From contig NZ_LMDJ01000033.1 in the NCBI RefSeq assembly GCF_001425045.1, positions 126,463 through 190,462 on the forward strand: 64,000 nucleotides of DNA, read 5' to 3'. The notes beneath the pieces were generated by a model. The model was given only the letters and a program-made list of their open reading frames with translations, was not told the DNA's origin and searched no databases. This stretch comes from Massilia sp. Root351 (GTDB lineage: Bacteria > Pseudomonadota > Gammaproteobacteria > Burkholderiales > Burkholderiaceae_D). The stretch's first letter is position 1, and every line of letters begins with the position of its first letter. A program made the position numbers and the translations under genes. Positions 19,010 through 27,131 of the stretch are shown here, piece after piece.

Positions 19010-19633
19010 ATGAATGAATCATTTGCCCTGTTCGGACTAAGCACCACGCCAATTGAGCTGGTTTCCTTCGTGCTTTCGGTCATGACGGTGCTGCTCAACA
19101 TCCGCCAGAACCACTGGGCCTGGCTGTTCGCCATCCTGTCCTCGGCCACGTACGGCGTGGTGTTTTACGGCGCCCGCCTGTACGGCGACATGGCGCTGCA
19201 GCTGGTGTTCATCAGCGTGTCGTTCTGGGGCTGGTACCAGTGGCTGCACGGCGACGCCACGCACGAGCGCCTGCCCGTCACCCGCACCACGCAGCGCGGG
19301 CTATGGATGGCCGCCGCCGGCTGGGCCGTGGGCTTCGCCGTCCTGGCCTGGTTCCTGCACAGTTTCACCGATACCGACGTGCCGAAGACCGACGCCTTCC
19401 TCACTGCCGGCAGCCTGGTGGGCCAGGTGCTGCTGTCGCGCAAAAAGCTGGAGAACTGGCATGTCTGGATCATGGTCGACGTGATCTACGTGGGACTCTA
19501 TATCCACAAAGGGCTGATGCTGACCGCGCTCCTGTATGGCATGTTCGTGGTGATGGCCGCCATCGGCCTGCTGGCATGGAAGAAGTCCATGGGCGAGGGT
19601 GGTGCGGCGGCCGAAGCGATGGTGCTGAAATGA
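19010..19633 (+). CDS. pnuC: PnuC-family vitamin transporter
   Basis: A 207-residue inner-membrane facilitator with about seven membrane segments and no signal peptide. The PnuC family moves nicotinamide riboside (PnuC), thiamin (PnuT) or riboflavin (PnuX), and downstream phosphorylation traps the substrate. Family features seen are NIRQNHWAWLFAILSSATYG near the N-terminus and NWHVWIMVDVIYVGLY in the C-terminal half. It is first in an operon with a NadR-like kinase, which argues for nicotinamide riboside. A TPP-riboswitch-controlled receptor gene converges on the same operon, which argues for thiamin. No TPP riboswitch precedes this gene. The family is sure; the substrate is open. Confidence 0.85.
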   Translation: MNESFALFGLSTTPIELVSFVLSVMTVLLNIRQNHWAWLFAILSSATYGVVFYGARLYGDMALQLVFISVSFWGWYQWLHGDATHERLPVTRTTQRGLWMAAAGWAVGFAVLAWFLHSFTDTDVPKTDAFLTAGSLVGQVLLSRKKLENWHVWIMVDVIYVGLYIHKGLMLTALLYGMFVVMAAIGLLAWKKSMGEGGAAAEAMVLK

Positions 19634-19643
19634 CGGAGGCTGC

Positions 19644-20177
19644 ATGACGCCGGTGCTGCGCGTGGCCATCGTCGGTTCCGCGTCGTCCGGCAAAACCACG
19701 CTGGCGGCGCGCCTGGCGCAGCACTACCGCACCGTATGGGTGCCGGAGTACCTGCGCGAGTTCGTCGAGACCGAGGCGCGCCTGCCGGTGTCGTCCGACC
19801 AGATCCACATCGCCGGCACCCAGGTGGCGCGCGAGGAGGCCGCCTTGCCGCAGGCACGCCACTTCCTGTTCTGCGACACCACGCCGCTGATGACGGCGGT
19901 CTACAGCCGCCACTACTTCGGCGGCATCGACGCCGAACTGGCCGCGCTGGCCGCCTCGCACCGCTACGACGTCACCCTGCTGTGCGCGCCGGACCTGCCC
20001 TGGGTGCCCGATGGCCTGATGCGCGAGCCGGAGGACGCCAGCGGGCCTGTCAGCGCGCTGCTGCTGGAAGAACTGGCCGCGCGCGGCATTGCATACACGC
20101 TGGTAAGCGGCGCGCCCGAACAACGCTTGATGAAAGTCGAGCAAGTGCTAGGAAGGCCTGCTACATTAGCAGGATGA
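19644..20177 (+). CDS. NadR-like P-loop nucleoside kinase
   Basis: A 177-residue ATPase resembling the ribosylnicotinamide kinase domain of NadR. Walker A is GSASSGKTTLA (about residues 11-21); YLREF, DTTPLMTAVYSRHYFG (about 78-93) and DLPWVPDG (about 116-123) match conserved NadR kinase segments. There is no NMN adenylyltransferase domain. It probably phosphorylates the nucleoside-like vitamin imported by the PnuC-type protein ten bases upstream. GGAGG precedes the ATG. Its TGA overlaps the following ATG by ATGA, so the three genes are coupled. Substrate (nicotinamide riboside or a thiamin-like compound) is inferred from context only. Confidence 0.75.
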   Translation: MTPVLRVAIVGSASSGKTTLAARLAQHYRTVWVPEYLREFVETEARLPVSSDQIHIAGTQVAREEAALPQARHFLFCDTTPLMTAVYSRHYFGGIDAELAALAASHRYDVTLLCAPDLPWVPDGLMREPEDASGPVSALLLEELAARGIAYTLVSGAPEQRLMKVEQVLGRPATLAG

Positions 20178-20920
20178 GAAGAACCCGCACAGTCCCCGCA
20201 TTCCTGTTCGCCGCCACGCTGGGCACAGCGCTGCCGCTGCCGGCCTGCGCGGCCACTGGTTACTATCTTGTTTCAATCTACGACGTGGAAGGCCAGAAGT
20301 CGCTCGACTTCAAATACTGGAACGCCGACTACAAGCGTCATTCCAGCACGTCCTCCCCCGAACTGGGCTTCGGCTACGGCCTTACTTCGCGCTGGTACAC
20401 CGAGCTGACGGCCGTCTGGATACGCCGTCACGGGCGCACCGACAGGCTGGCTTCGGTGGACTGGCAGAACGACTACATGCTGACGCAGGGCCAGTATCCT
20501 TTCGACCTGGCGCTGCACACCGTGGTCGGCAGGGGCGACAGCAGCCCGCACAGCTACAGCGTGGAGATCGGTCCTGCGCTACAAACCGAGGTCTGGCGCA
20601 CGCAGTTCAACTTCAACGTCTTCCTGCAGCGGGACTACCGCACCGGCCAGGCGGAGCAGACCCAGCTGGTATACCAGTGGCAGGTGAAGCAGCGCTGGAA
20701 AAGCTGGCTGCAGCCCGGTGTGCAGGGTTTTGGCGAAGTGGGGAAGTGGAACGGCTGGCTGCCGGAGAAGCAGCGTTCGCACCGGCTCGGGCCGGCGCTG
20801 TTCGGCACCCTGGGCATGGGTGCCGGACAGGAGATCAAATACGACGCGGCCCTGCTGGTGGGGCGCAACTCAGCCCGCACGGCGAAAAGCTTCACCTTGC
20901 GGGTGCAGTACATCTTCTAG
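20174..20920 (+). CDS. Predicted outer-membrane beta-barrel protein
   Basis: A 248-residue exported protein with no function I recognise. It has a signal peptide (about 1-26, cut near ACA-ATG), then alternating aromatic/polar strands and a terminal aromatic (LRVQYIF), the C-terminal pattern of outer-membrane barrels. An Arg/Trp-rich middle (about 135-200) fits amphipathic strands. It overlaps the kinase gene by ATGA, so it is made together with the PnuC-type transporter and kinase, and it may be a porin for the same substrate. Its TAG stop is one base from the TAA of the convergent receptor gene; CTTCTA/TAGAAG around both stops forms a small palindrome. Confidence 0.65.
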   Translation: MRRTRTVPAFLFAATLGTALPLPACAATGYYLVSIYDVEGQKSLDFKYWNADYKRHSSTSSPELGFGYGLTSRWYTELTAVWIRRHGRTDRLASVDWQNDYMLTQGQYPFDLALHTVVGRGDSSPHSYSVEIGPALQTEVWRTQFNFNVFLQRDYRTGQAEQTQLVYQWQVKQRWKSWLQPGVQGFGEVGKWNGWLPEKQRSHRLGPALFGTLGMGAGQEIKYDAALLVGRNSARTAKSFTLRVQYIF

Positions 20921-20921
20921 T

Positions 20922-23048
20922 TTAGAAGTCCAGCTGCGCGGACAGCTTGACGGTGCGCTCGGCGCCCGGGAACAGGTAGCCGCCCAGGTCCGGCGTCACG
21001 TCGCGCCAGTAGAATTTGTCGGTGGCGTTGTAGACCTGCGCGCGGAAGGTGGCGGCGGCGGTGCCGATCTTCGTGGCGTAGGATGCGCCAAGGTTCAAGG
21101 TGCTATAGCCCGGCACGAAGAAGGAGTTCTCCGGGTCGAAGGCTTTCTTGCCCGCGTGCTGCCAGTTGGCATTGACCTTCAGGCCTGCCACTTGCGGCAC
21201 CGCGTATTCCGCGTACAGCGTCGATTTGAACTTCGGCACATTGGTCACGCGCTTGCCGTCCATGCTGGCCAGGCCGGTGCCGCTTTGCTCGGTGTCCAGC
21301 GCCATGGCGCTGAAGGCCAGCATCAGGTCGGGCGTGACGTGGCCCTGCGCCGACAGTTCCAGGCCGCGATGCTGCGCGCGGCCGTTGCGCACGTAGGTGC
21401 CCGCGGTGTCGGTGTATTCGAGGCCTTTGCGGATCTGGAACACGGCCATGGCCAGGCTCAGGTCCTTGTACAGGTCCGCCTTCACGCCCAGTTCGATCTG
21501 CTTCGACAGCGAAGGCGCCAGTGCTTCGCCCACGTTGCTGGTGCGCTTGGGCGCGATGCCGCCCCGCTCCAGGCCTTCGGCCCAGCTGGCGTAGGCCGAT
21601 ACGTTGGCGCGCGGCGCGTACACCAGCGAGACGTTGGGCAGCCAGAAGCTCTCGTCGGTGCGGGCCTTGGCCGCCAGCTGGTCGCGCTCCACTTGCGTAT
21701 GGCGCGCGCCGGCGTGCAGCTTCAGCTGCTCCGTCAGGCCCACCACGTCCTGGAAGAACACGGCGCGTTCGCGGTCGCTGCGGCGCTCGGACACGGGGCC
21801 GCTGCTCAAGCCGGTCGGCTTGACGATCACCGGATGGTAGATATTGCTGGTGCCGGCCCATTCGTACAGGTCCTGGCCCCATTTCTCGCTGTTTTTGTAG
21901 AACGAGTAGCCGGCCGTGACGGCGTGGCTGAAGGCGCCGGTGGCGAATTTGCCCTGCACCATGGCTTGCATGGCCTGCGGCTTTTTGCGCTCGCCCAGGC
22001 TGATGTAGTCATAGACGTCGTAGTCGCCATTGGCGCAGAAGCCCGGGTACAGGTTCTCCGCACCGCAGCCGTAAGGGAAGGCAGTGTAGTCGTCGCGCTT
22101 GAAAGAGTGGCTGTTGGCGGTGACGGTGGCGTTCCAGTCCTGGCTGAACTGGTAGGTGAAGCGCGCGCCGATGTTGCTGCTCTCGGTCTCGACCGGATAG
22201 CTCCACGGCTGGTCGTTCAGCATGGTGTCGGCCGGGATATTGGGCAGCGTCTGGTTGCCAATCAGCTGGAAGCCTGGCACGGACACCTGCGCCTTTTTCT
22301 GGAAGTCCGCGTCCAGCTGCAGCAGCGCTTGCGGCGAAATCTGCCAGTCGAACGCGCCGGAGATGAAGTTGCGGCGGCCGTCGGCGCCCTTGACGTAGGA
22401 GCGCAGGCGCTCGCTGGCCACGTTCACGCGGTAGCCGAAGCGGCGGTCCTCGAAGCGGCCACCCACGTCCACGGCGCCCAGCAGCGTGCCGCGCTCGCTC
22501 GCTTCCACGATGACGGAGCGCAGCGGCTTGTCGGTCGGACGCTTGGTGACGTAGTTGACGATGCCGCCCGGCGTGGCCAGGCCGGCTTGCAAGCCCGCCA
22601 GGCCTTTCAGCACTTCGATGGCTTCTTTGTTTTCCAGCGGAATCTGGGTGTCGCCCGGGATCACCAGGCCGTCCTTGCGGTAGCTGCTGCCGTTGTCGAG
22701 CTTGAAGCCACGGATGGAGAACTGTTCGGCGTAACCGACGGCGTTGTAGGCGTCGCCGATGCTGGCGTCGAACTTGGCGGCGTCGGTGGTGGAGCGGATG
22801 TTCAGCTCCTGCATCTTCTCGCGGTTCAGCACCGTGACCGAGGCCGGCGTTTGCAGCAGCGGCATGTCGGTGAAGCCGGCCACGGAGGCGCGGCTGGCCC
22901 CGGTCTTGCCGGTGATGACGACCACTTCGGTCATGGTGCCTTCGGCTGCCGCCGCTGCTGCGGGCGCTTCATCGGCGAAGGCGGAAACGGAAAAGGCTTG
23001 GGAGACCGCCAGGGCGATCGTGCTAACTGCGAAATTACGTGCGGACAT
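20922..23048 (-). CDS. TonB-dependent receptor under TPP riboswitch
   Basis: A 708-residue outer-membrane active transporter. Start chosen at 23048 because it gives a signal peptide MSARNFAVSTIALAVSQAFS ending near AFA; the frame also has a start 14 codons upstream. The plug domain (about 45-170) contains LLQTPASVTVLNREKMQEL and SIRGFKLDNGSSYRKDGL, and the barrel runs to the terminal Phe (VKLSAQLDF). By sequence it falls in the siderophore-receptor group. However, a TPP riboswitch lies 62 bases upstream, so its likely ligand is thiamin or a thiamin precursor or phosphate, imported using TonB energy. It is the only gene the riboswitch can control, because the PnuC operon converges on its 3' end. 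Confidence 0.88.
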   Translation of the reverse strand: MSARNFAVSTIALAVSQAFSVSAFADEAPAAAAAAEGTMTEVVVITGKTGASRASVAGFTDMPLLQTPASVTVLNREKMQELNIRSTTDAAKFDASIGDAYNAVGYAEQFSIRGFKLDNGSSYRKDGLVIPGDTQIPLENKEAIEVLKGLAGLQAGLATPGGIVNYVTKRPTDKPLRSVIVEASERGTLLGAVDVGGRFEDRRFGYRVNVASERLRSYVKGADGRRNFISGAFDWQISPQALLQLDADFQKKAQVSVPGFQLIGNQTLPNIPADTMLNDQPWSYPVETESSNIGARFTYQFSQDWNATVTANSHSFKRDDYTAFPYGCGAENLYPGFCANGDYDVYDYISLGERKKPQAMQAMVQGKFATGAFSHAVTAGYSFYKNSEKWGQDLYEWAGTSNIYHPVIVKPTGLSSGPVSERRSDRERAVFFQDVVGLTEQLKLHAGARHTQVERDQLAAKARTDESFWLPNVSLVYAPRANVSAYASWAEGLERGGIAPKRTSNVGEALAPSLSKQIELGVKADLYKDLSLAMAVFQIRKGLEYTDTAGTYVRNGRAQHRGLELSAQGHVTPDLMLAFSAMALDTEQSGTGLASMDGKRVTNVPKFKSTLYAEYAVPQVAGLKVNANWQHAGKKAFDPENSFFVPGYSTLNLGASYATKIGTAAATFRAQVYNATDKFYWRDVTPDLGGYLFPGAERTVKLSAQLDF

Positions 23049-23109
23049 ATCGGGCTCTCGTAAACAAAGGGAGCCAACGGAAGGGAACAAAGGAGGGGAA
23101 ACAACTTTG

Positions 23110-23190
23110 CGCTTTCCTTCGCTGGCATTATCCAGATCAGGTACGAAGGGTATCTCTCACCCGGAAAACGCATTCCCAGGACCCCTAGCG
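23110..23190 (-). promoter_or_regulatory. TPP riboswitch (THI element)
   Basis: Read on the minus strand, the segment has the TPP aptamer order: CGCT/AGCG closing helix P1, GGGGT pairing with ACCC (P2), a P3 hairpin, the GTGAGAGATACCC segment (usual CTGAGA), and then the near-invariant CTGATCTGGATAATGCCAGC within CTTCG/CGAAG (P4) and CTGG/CCAG (P5). These are the pyrimidine- and pyrophosphate-binding parts. It sits between the yqhD stop (23211) and the receptor start (23048). Expression platform not resolved; GAGAG close to the receptor ATG could be masked, implying translational control. Thiamin pyrophosphate should lower receptor expression. Confidence 0.93.
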
Positions 23191-23210
23191 AATTACAAGT
23201 GTAACATGCT

Positions 23211-24371
23211 TTACAAGCTGAGCTCCAGCGCTGCGCGGGCGGCTGCGGCATCCACGTCACGGTGTTCGCCCAATTTCACCATCTTGTGCGCCTCCAGCGC
23301 GGCCACCACCGCTTCGATGGCCGACGCGTCCAAACCATAGCCGGACAGGCGCGTCTGCACGCCCATCTGCTCGAAGAAGCCGCGCGTGCGCTCGATGGCG
23401 GCGGCGATGCGGCTGTCGTCGTCACCCTCGGTAATGCCCCACACCCGCGCCGCATACTGCAGCAGCTTGGCGCGCTTGGCTTCCTTGCGCACGGTGAGGA
23501 TGCCCGGCAGGACGATGGCCAGTGTCTGCGCATGGTCCAGCTGGTACAGCGCGGTCAGCTCGTGGCCGATGAGGTGGGTGGCCCAGTCCTGCGGCACGCC
23601 CACGCCGATCACGCCGTTCAGCGCCAGCGTGGCGCTCCACATCACGTTGGCGCGCACGTCCAGGTTTTCCGGCTCGCTCAGCGTTTTCGGGCCTTCCTCG
23701 ACCAGGGTCAGCAGCAGGCCTTCGGCCCAGCGGTCCTGCACCGGCGCGTTGGCCGGGTAAGTCAGGTACTGCTCCATCACGTGCACGTAAGCGTCCACCA
23801 CGCCGTTGCCCACCTGGCGCAGCGGCAGCGTGAAGGTCTTGCTCGGGTCCAGCACGGAGAATTTCGGGAACACATGGCGGCTGTGGAAGGCGCGCTTTTC
23901 CTGCGTGGCCGCGCGCGTGACAACGCTGGCCGGGTTCATCTCGGAGCCGGTAGCGGGCAGGGTCAGCACGGCGCCCAGGGGCAGGGCGGCGGTGATGTTG
24001 GCGCCGCCTTTTTTCAGGATCAGCCATGGGTCTTCGTCGCCGAACAGCGCTGCGGCAGCGACGAACTTGGTGCCGTCGATCACGGAGCCGCCGCCCACCG
24101 CAAGCAGGAAGTCGATCTTCTCCGCCTTCACGATTTCCACCGCCTTCATCAGCGTTTCGTAGTGCGGGTTCGGCTCGATGCCGGCGAACTCGATCACCGT
24201 GTGGCCGCTCAGGGCAGCCTTCACTTCCTCATAGACGCCGTTGCGCTTGATGCTGCCGCCGCCGTACAGCATCAGCACGCGCGCGCCGGCCGGCACCAGC
24301 GGCGTGATGGCCGCGATCTGGCCTTGGCCGAACAGGATTTGGGTGGGGTTGTAGAAATCGAAATTAAGCAA
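23211..24371 (-). CDS. yqhD: NADPH-dependent aldehyde/alcohol dehydrogenase YqhD
   Basis: A 386-residue iron-containing (group III) alcohol dehydrogenase fold. It follows E. coli YqhD closely along its whole length as I recall it: FYNPTQILFGQGQI, LMLYGGGSIKRNGV, LLAVGGGSVIDGTKF, VLTLPATGSE, GNGVVDAYVHVMEQYLT, VPQDWATHLIGHELTAL and LDHAQTLAIVLP. Metal ligands Asp (VVDAYVH), His (same motif), His (IGHELTA) and His (LDHAQT) are all present. The cytoplasmic enzyme reduces short-chain aldehydes, including lipid-peroxidation products, with NADPH. It is transcribed away from the divergent GFA gene, and its stop lies 20 bases before the TPP aptamer. Confidence 0.9.
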   Translation of the reverse strand: MLNFDFYNPTQILFGQGQIAAITPLVPAGARVLMLYGGGSIKRNGVYEEVKAALSGHTVIEFAGIEPNPHYETLMKAVEIVKAEKIDFLLAVGGGSVIDGTKFVAAAALFGDEDPWLILKKGGANITAALPLGAVLTLPATGSEMNPASVVTRAATQEKRAFHSRHVFPKFSVLDPSKTFTLPLRQVGNGVVDAYVHVMEQYLTYPANAPVQDRWAEGLLLTLVEEGPKTLSEPENLDVRANVMWSATLALNGVIGVGVPQDWATHLIGHELTALYQLDHAQTLAIVLPGILTVRKEAKRAKLLQYAARVWGITEGDDDSRIAAAIERTRGFFEQMGVQTRLSGYGLDASAIEAVVAALEAHKMVKLGEHRDVDAAAARAALELSL

Positions 24372-24500
24372 AGCAGGCTCCTGGATAATGTGGCTGGCTT
24401 GAGCCCGCCATTATCGCTCAGCGCCGCAAAACGCGTTGGAGCCTGCGCCGCCCCGCCTGAGGCGCCGCTAGAATGGAGAAAACGCCATCGGGAGGGGAAT

Positions 24501-24911
24501 ATGGACCAGCAAACTGCCTGGGCCGGAGGCTGCTACTGCGGCGCGGTGCGCTACGAAGTGCGCGGCCCCGTCGCCGGCACCACGCTGTGCCACTGCGAAA
24601 GCTGCCGCAGCATCGCGGGCGCGCCGTGCGTGGCGTGGTTCACGGTGCCGCTGTCGGGCCTGCATTACACGCAGGGCACGCCGCAGCGCTTCGAATCGAG
24701 CCCGGGCGTCACGCGCTGCTTCTGCGGCCGCTGCGGTGCCCATCTGAGCTACGAGTCGGCCAGCGGGCCCGGCTACATCGACATCACCACCTGCAGCCTG
24801 GATGATCCTGAAGCGCTGCCTCCGCAAGACCACACGCAGGTGGAGGACCAGCTCGGATGGCTGCATCTTGGCGACGGCCTGCCGCGCTATCCGCGCAGCA
24901 GGATTCCCTGA
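24501..24911 (+). CDS. GFA-family zinc protein
   Basis: A 136-residue CENP-V/GFA domain protein (glutathione-dependent formaldehyde-activating enzyme family). Zinc ligands are visible as Cys11, Cys13 (GGCYCGAVRY), Cys30, Cys32 and Cys35 (LCHCESCR), and a second cluster RCFCGRCGAHLSY (about 76-88). The name-giving activity is doubtful for most members, so no reaction is assigned. GGAGGGG (24491-24497) is a strong ribosome binding site for ATG 24501. The frame is open far upstream, but that is antisense to yqhD. The gene is divergent from yqhD, which also handles reactive aldehydes. Confidence 0.82.
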   Translation: MDQQTAWAGGCYCGAVRYEVRGPVAGTTLCHCESCRSIAGAPCVAWFTVPLSGLHYTQGTPQRFESSPGVTRCFCGRCGAHLSYESASGPGYIDITTCSLDDPEALPPQDHTQVEDQLGWLHLGDGLPRYPRSRIP

Positions 24912-24978
24912 GCTTGCCTTTCTCTGTGGAAATGTGGCAGAATTGGCAATGCAATTCTACCAAGCCAGGAGACAGGAC

Positions 24979-25638
24979 TTGACCAGCATCGAACAACGGC
25001 TGCTCGCGGTCGAGCAAGAGAACGCGCGTCTGCGCAAGCGGCTCAGCCGCCAGAACGGCGCATGGATCGCCGGTTTGCTGCTGCTGGCTGGGGGCAGCGC
25101 CATCGCTGGCGCCAGCCTCAAGAACGCGGTGTTCGACAGCGTGCGGGCCAAAGAGGTGGTCATTGTGGACGGCAAGGGCATCATCCGCGCCCGCCTGGGC
25201 GGCGATTTGCCGGATGCCGTCATGGCGGGCGGCCACGTGGCCAAGCGCGGCAGCAAGGCGGCCGGCATGATCATCTACGACGAAGAGGGCATCGAGCGCG
25301 GCGGCTACGTGACGCAGGACGAAGGCAGCAACGCCATGATCACGCTGGATTCCAAGCACCGCATGGCCGCGCTGATGGTGGCCGGCCCCGACGCCTCCCA
25401 GAACAGCGCGCTGACCCTCATCACCAAGGACGGCGGCATCGAACTGCGCTCGGACGGCAACGGTTCCCGTCTCAGCGTTACCGACAAATCCGGCCTGGCC
25501 TACCAGCAGCCCGCCATCACCGCGCTCAAGCCCGAGACCTGCGCCAACTACAAAGGCCTCGAACTCAAATACCCCGGCAAGCGCATCTGCCAGGCGCGGT
25601 TCTCGGACGCCGCGTGCAAAGCCTGCTTGGAAGACTGA
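24979..25638 (+). CDS. Membrane-anchored protein with repeat ectodomain, unknown
   Basis: A 219-residue protein I do not recognise. A short coiled coil (about 3-20, IEQRLLAVEQENARLRKRL) precedes one membrane segment (about 27-45). The rest is a periplasmic region of repeated short strands ending in Asp/Gly turns (VVIVDGKGIIRARLGG, GMIIYDEEGIERGG, NAMITLDSKHRM, SALTLITKDGG), like a beta-helix or solenoid. The C-terminus has four Cys (CANYKGLELK ... CQARFSDAACKAC). Start chosen at TTG 24979 because AGGAGA lies seven bases before it; ATG 24949 is the alternative and adds ten residues. Confidence 0.6.
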   Translation: MTSIEQRLLAVEQENARLRKRLSRQNGAWIAGLLLLAGGSAIAGASLKNAVFDSVRAKEVVIVDGKGIIRARLGGDLPDAVMAGGHVAKRGSKAAGMIIYDEEGIERGGYVTQDEGSNAMITLDSKHRMAALMVAGPDASQNSALTLITKDGGIELRSDGNGSRLSVTDKSGLAYQQPAITALKPETCANYKGLELKYPGKRICQARFSDAACKACLED

Positions 25639-25688
25639 ACGCCGCCATTCACGTTCGACGACACTCAGGCAGCCGAGGCGCCGCGGCG

Positions 25689-26714
25689 CTAGCGGATACT
25701 GAGCAGCCCACGCTGCGCATACGCAGGCGCCTGGTGATCCGATCCCTCGCCGCCCAGCGCCAGCTCGGGATCGGGCTTCAGCAGCAGCAAGCGGTCCTCC
25801 ATCACGCGAAATGCCAGCGGGTTGGCCATATGGGTCACTTCGCCGTCCATGGCCACCTTCACCTTGCGGCGCCGCGCCAGTGTGCGCACCTTTACTTGCA
25901 TTTGCGTGAAGCTGAAGGTGGTCAGCTGGTCGGCCTGATCCGGGCTCCCCAATCTGCCCAGTGCACCGTGCAGCATCAGCCACAGCATGCCCAGTTTGCC
26001 CTTGGTCCGTGGCGCCACGGCCGCCAGCTTGCCGTCCTCCACCGCATCGCTCAGCGGCGGAATGCCGACTTGTTCCATCTGCAGGCGATTGTTCCCGACA
26101 AAAAATGTCGCCGTGCGCAAGCGCTGCAGCTTCCCGTCGATTTGCAGCACCAGGCGCAGGCGGCGATGCGGGATCAGAATGGTCTTGATGGCCGACAGCA
26201 CCGCCACCAGCCGGCTGCGGCCGAATTGCTTCTTGTCGATTTCGCGCTCCTCGAGCAGCTTCGGATACAGCCCGATGCTGGCGTTGACCAGGAACACGCG
26301 GTCGTTCACCATTCCGACTTGCACCGGATGCAGGCGCGCAGCAAGCAAGGCATGCACCGCTTGGCCCAGGTCTTCGGGGATGCCATGTGCGCGGCCAAAA
26401 TAATTGAACGTGCCCTGCGGCAGTACGCCGAACGCGCAGCCGTGCTCGATGGCTTGGCGGGCTACCGCGTTGATGGTGCCGTCGCCGCCCGCCGCCACCA
26501 GCACGCCGCCGGCGCCCGCAGCCTGCTGGGCAAGCTGGCCGGCGACCTGGTCGATGGCGTCCGGCCGATCGATAGTCGTCAGTTGATATTGCCGGCCGGC
26601 TTCGCCCAGCACCGATTCGATGGTCGAGCGCCGCTCCTCGGTCTCGGCGTGGCCCGAGCCGGCGTTGAGAGCGATGAAAAAGGGGGCGTTGGGCTGGAGG
26701 GCGGTGGTTGGCAT
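25689..26714 (-). CDS. Diacylglycerol/lipid kinase-family protein
   Basis: A 341-residue DAGK-catalytic-domain protein (YegS/DgkB type). FFIALNAGSGH opens the fold, VAAGGDGTINAVARQA (about 75-90) is the nucleotide-binding GGDGT motif, and FGVLPQGTFNYFGR (about 97-110) is the second conserved segment. It would phosphorylate a lipid or sphingoid substrate at the inner face of the membrane. Start set at ATG 26714 (MPTTALQPNAPFF), since 24 further codons upstream read as low-quality sequence. It is a lone gene between the unknown repeat protein and an AT-richer islet. Confidence 0.82.
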   Translation of the reverse strand: MPTTALQPNAPFFIALNAGSGHAETEERRSTIESVLGEAGRQYQLTTIDRPDAIDQVAGQLAQQAAGAGGVLVAAGGDGTINAVARQAIEHGCAFGVLPQGTFNYFGRAHGIPEDLGQAVHALLAARLHPVQVGMVNDRVFLVNASIGLYPKLLEEREIDKKQFGRSRLVAVLSAIKTILIPHRRLRLVLQIDGKLQRLRTATFFVGNNRLQMEQVGIPPLSDAVEDGKLAAVAPRTKGKLGMLWLMLHGALGRLGSPDQADQLTTFSFTQMQVKVRTLARRRKVKVAMDGEVTHMANPLAFRVMEDRLLLLKPDPELALGGEGSDHQAPAYAQRGLLSIR

Positions 26715-26888
26715 GGCAATGTCGGTTGGTCCATCATCACCGGCTCGGTGCGGAAGGACATTGTATCGTCGGCATGGGCTTGACACCTGCTCATTGGAGC
26801 CCAGGAATTATTGCAAAAGGGCAGTTTGAAGAATGCAACTATCGCGCCCCATGCTACCCTGAGTGCTTTCTGCCAATTGGGGACGAAG

Positions 26889-27098
26889 ATGGCTTCAGGT
26901 TTAATCGAGGTGGAAGTTGGCGACGCTGAGATGCGTAGCGCTCTTGGAATAGCGCGCACGCCAGCGGAATTGATCGAACTTTTGCAAGCGCAACAGATTC
27001 AGTCGGTGAAACTGCGCCGTATCCCCGGATCTGGATACGAGACGGTAGGGCAGCTCATTTTTGGACTGTCGCGGATAGGCATCAATGTTGAAATTTAA
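26889..27098 (+). CDS. Small orphan protein in AT-rich islet
   Basis: A 69-residue protein of unknown function. The ATG at 26889 follows GGGGAC by four bases; a longer version starting at 26811 is possible but has no good ribosome site. The C-terminal half (AELIELLQAQQIQSVKLRRI, then YETVGQLIFGLSRIGINVEI) has the alternating helix-strand look of an ExbD/TolR-like fold, only a resemblance. Local GC is about 52%, well below the neighbours, hinting at transfer. It is 33 bases from the next orphan gene and probably co-transcribed with it. Confidence 0.5.
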   Translation: MASGLIEVEVGDAEMRSALGIARTPAELIELLQAQQIQSVKLRRIPGSGYETVGQLIFGLSRIGINVEI

Positions 27099-27131
27099 GG
27101 CGATGGCCGCTGACTGTTCTAGACCTTCACT

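Noticed and set aside
20914..20928. CTTCTA/TAGAAG palindrome at the two convergent stops as a bidirectional terminator
   Set aside because: The stem is only six weak base pairs with no T run; it arises mainly from the two facing stop codons.
25678..25689. GCGCCGCGGCGC palindrome between the repeat protein and the lipid kinase
   Set aside because: A perfect 12-bp palindrome but of a kind expected by chance at this GC, with no T run on either side.
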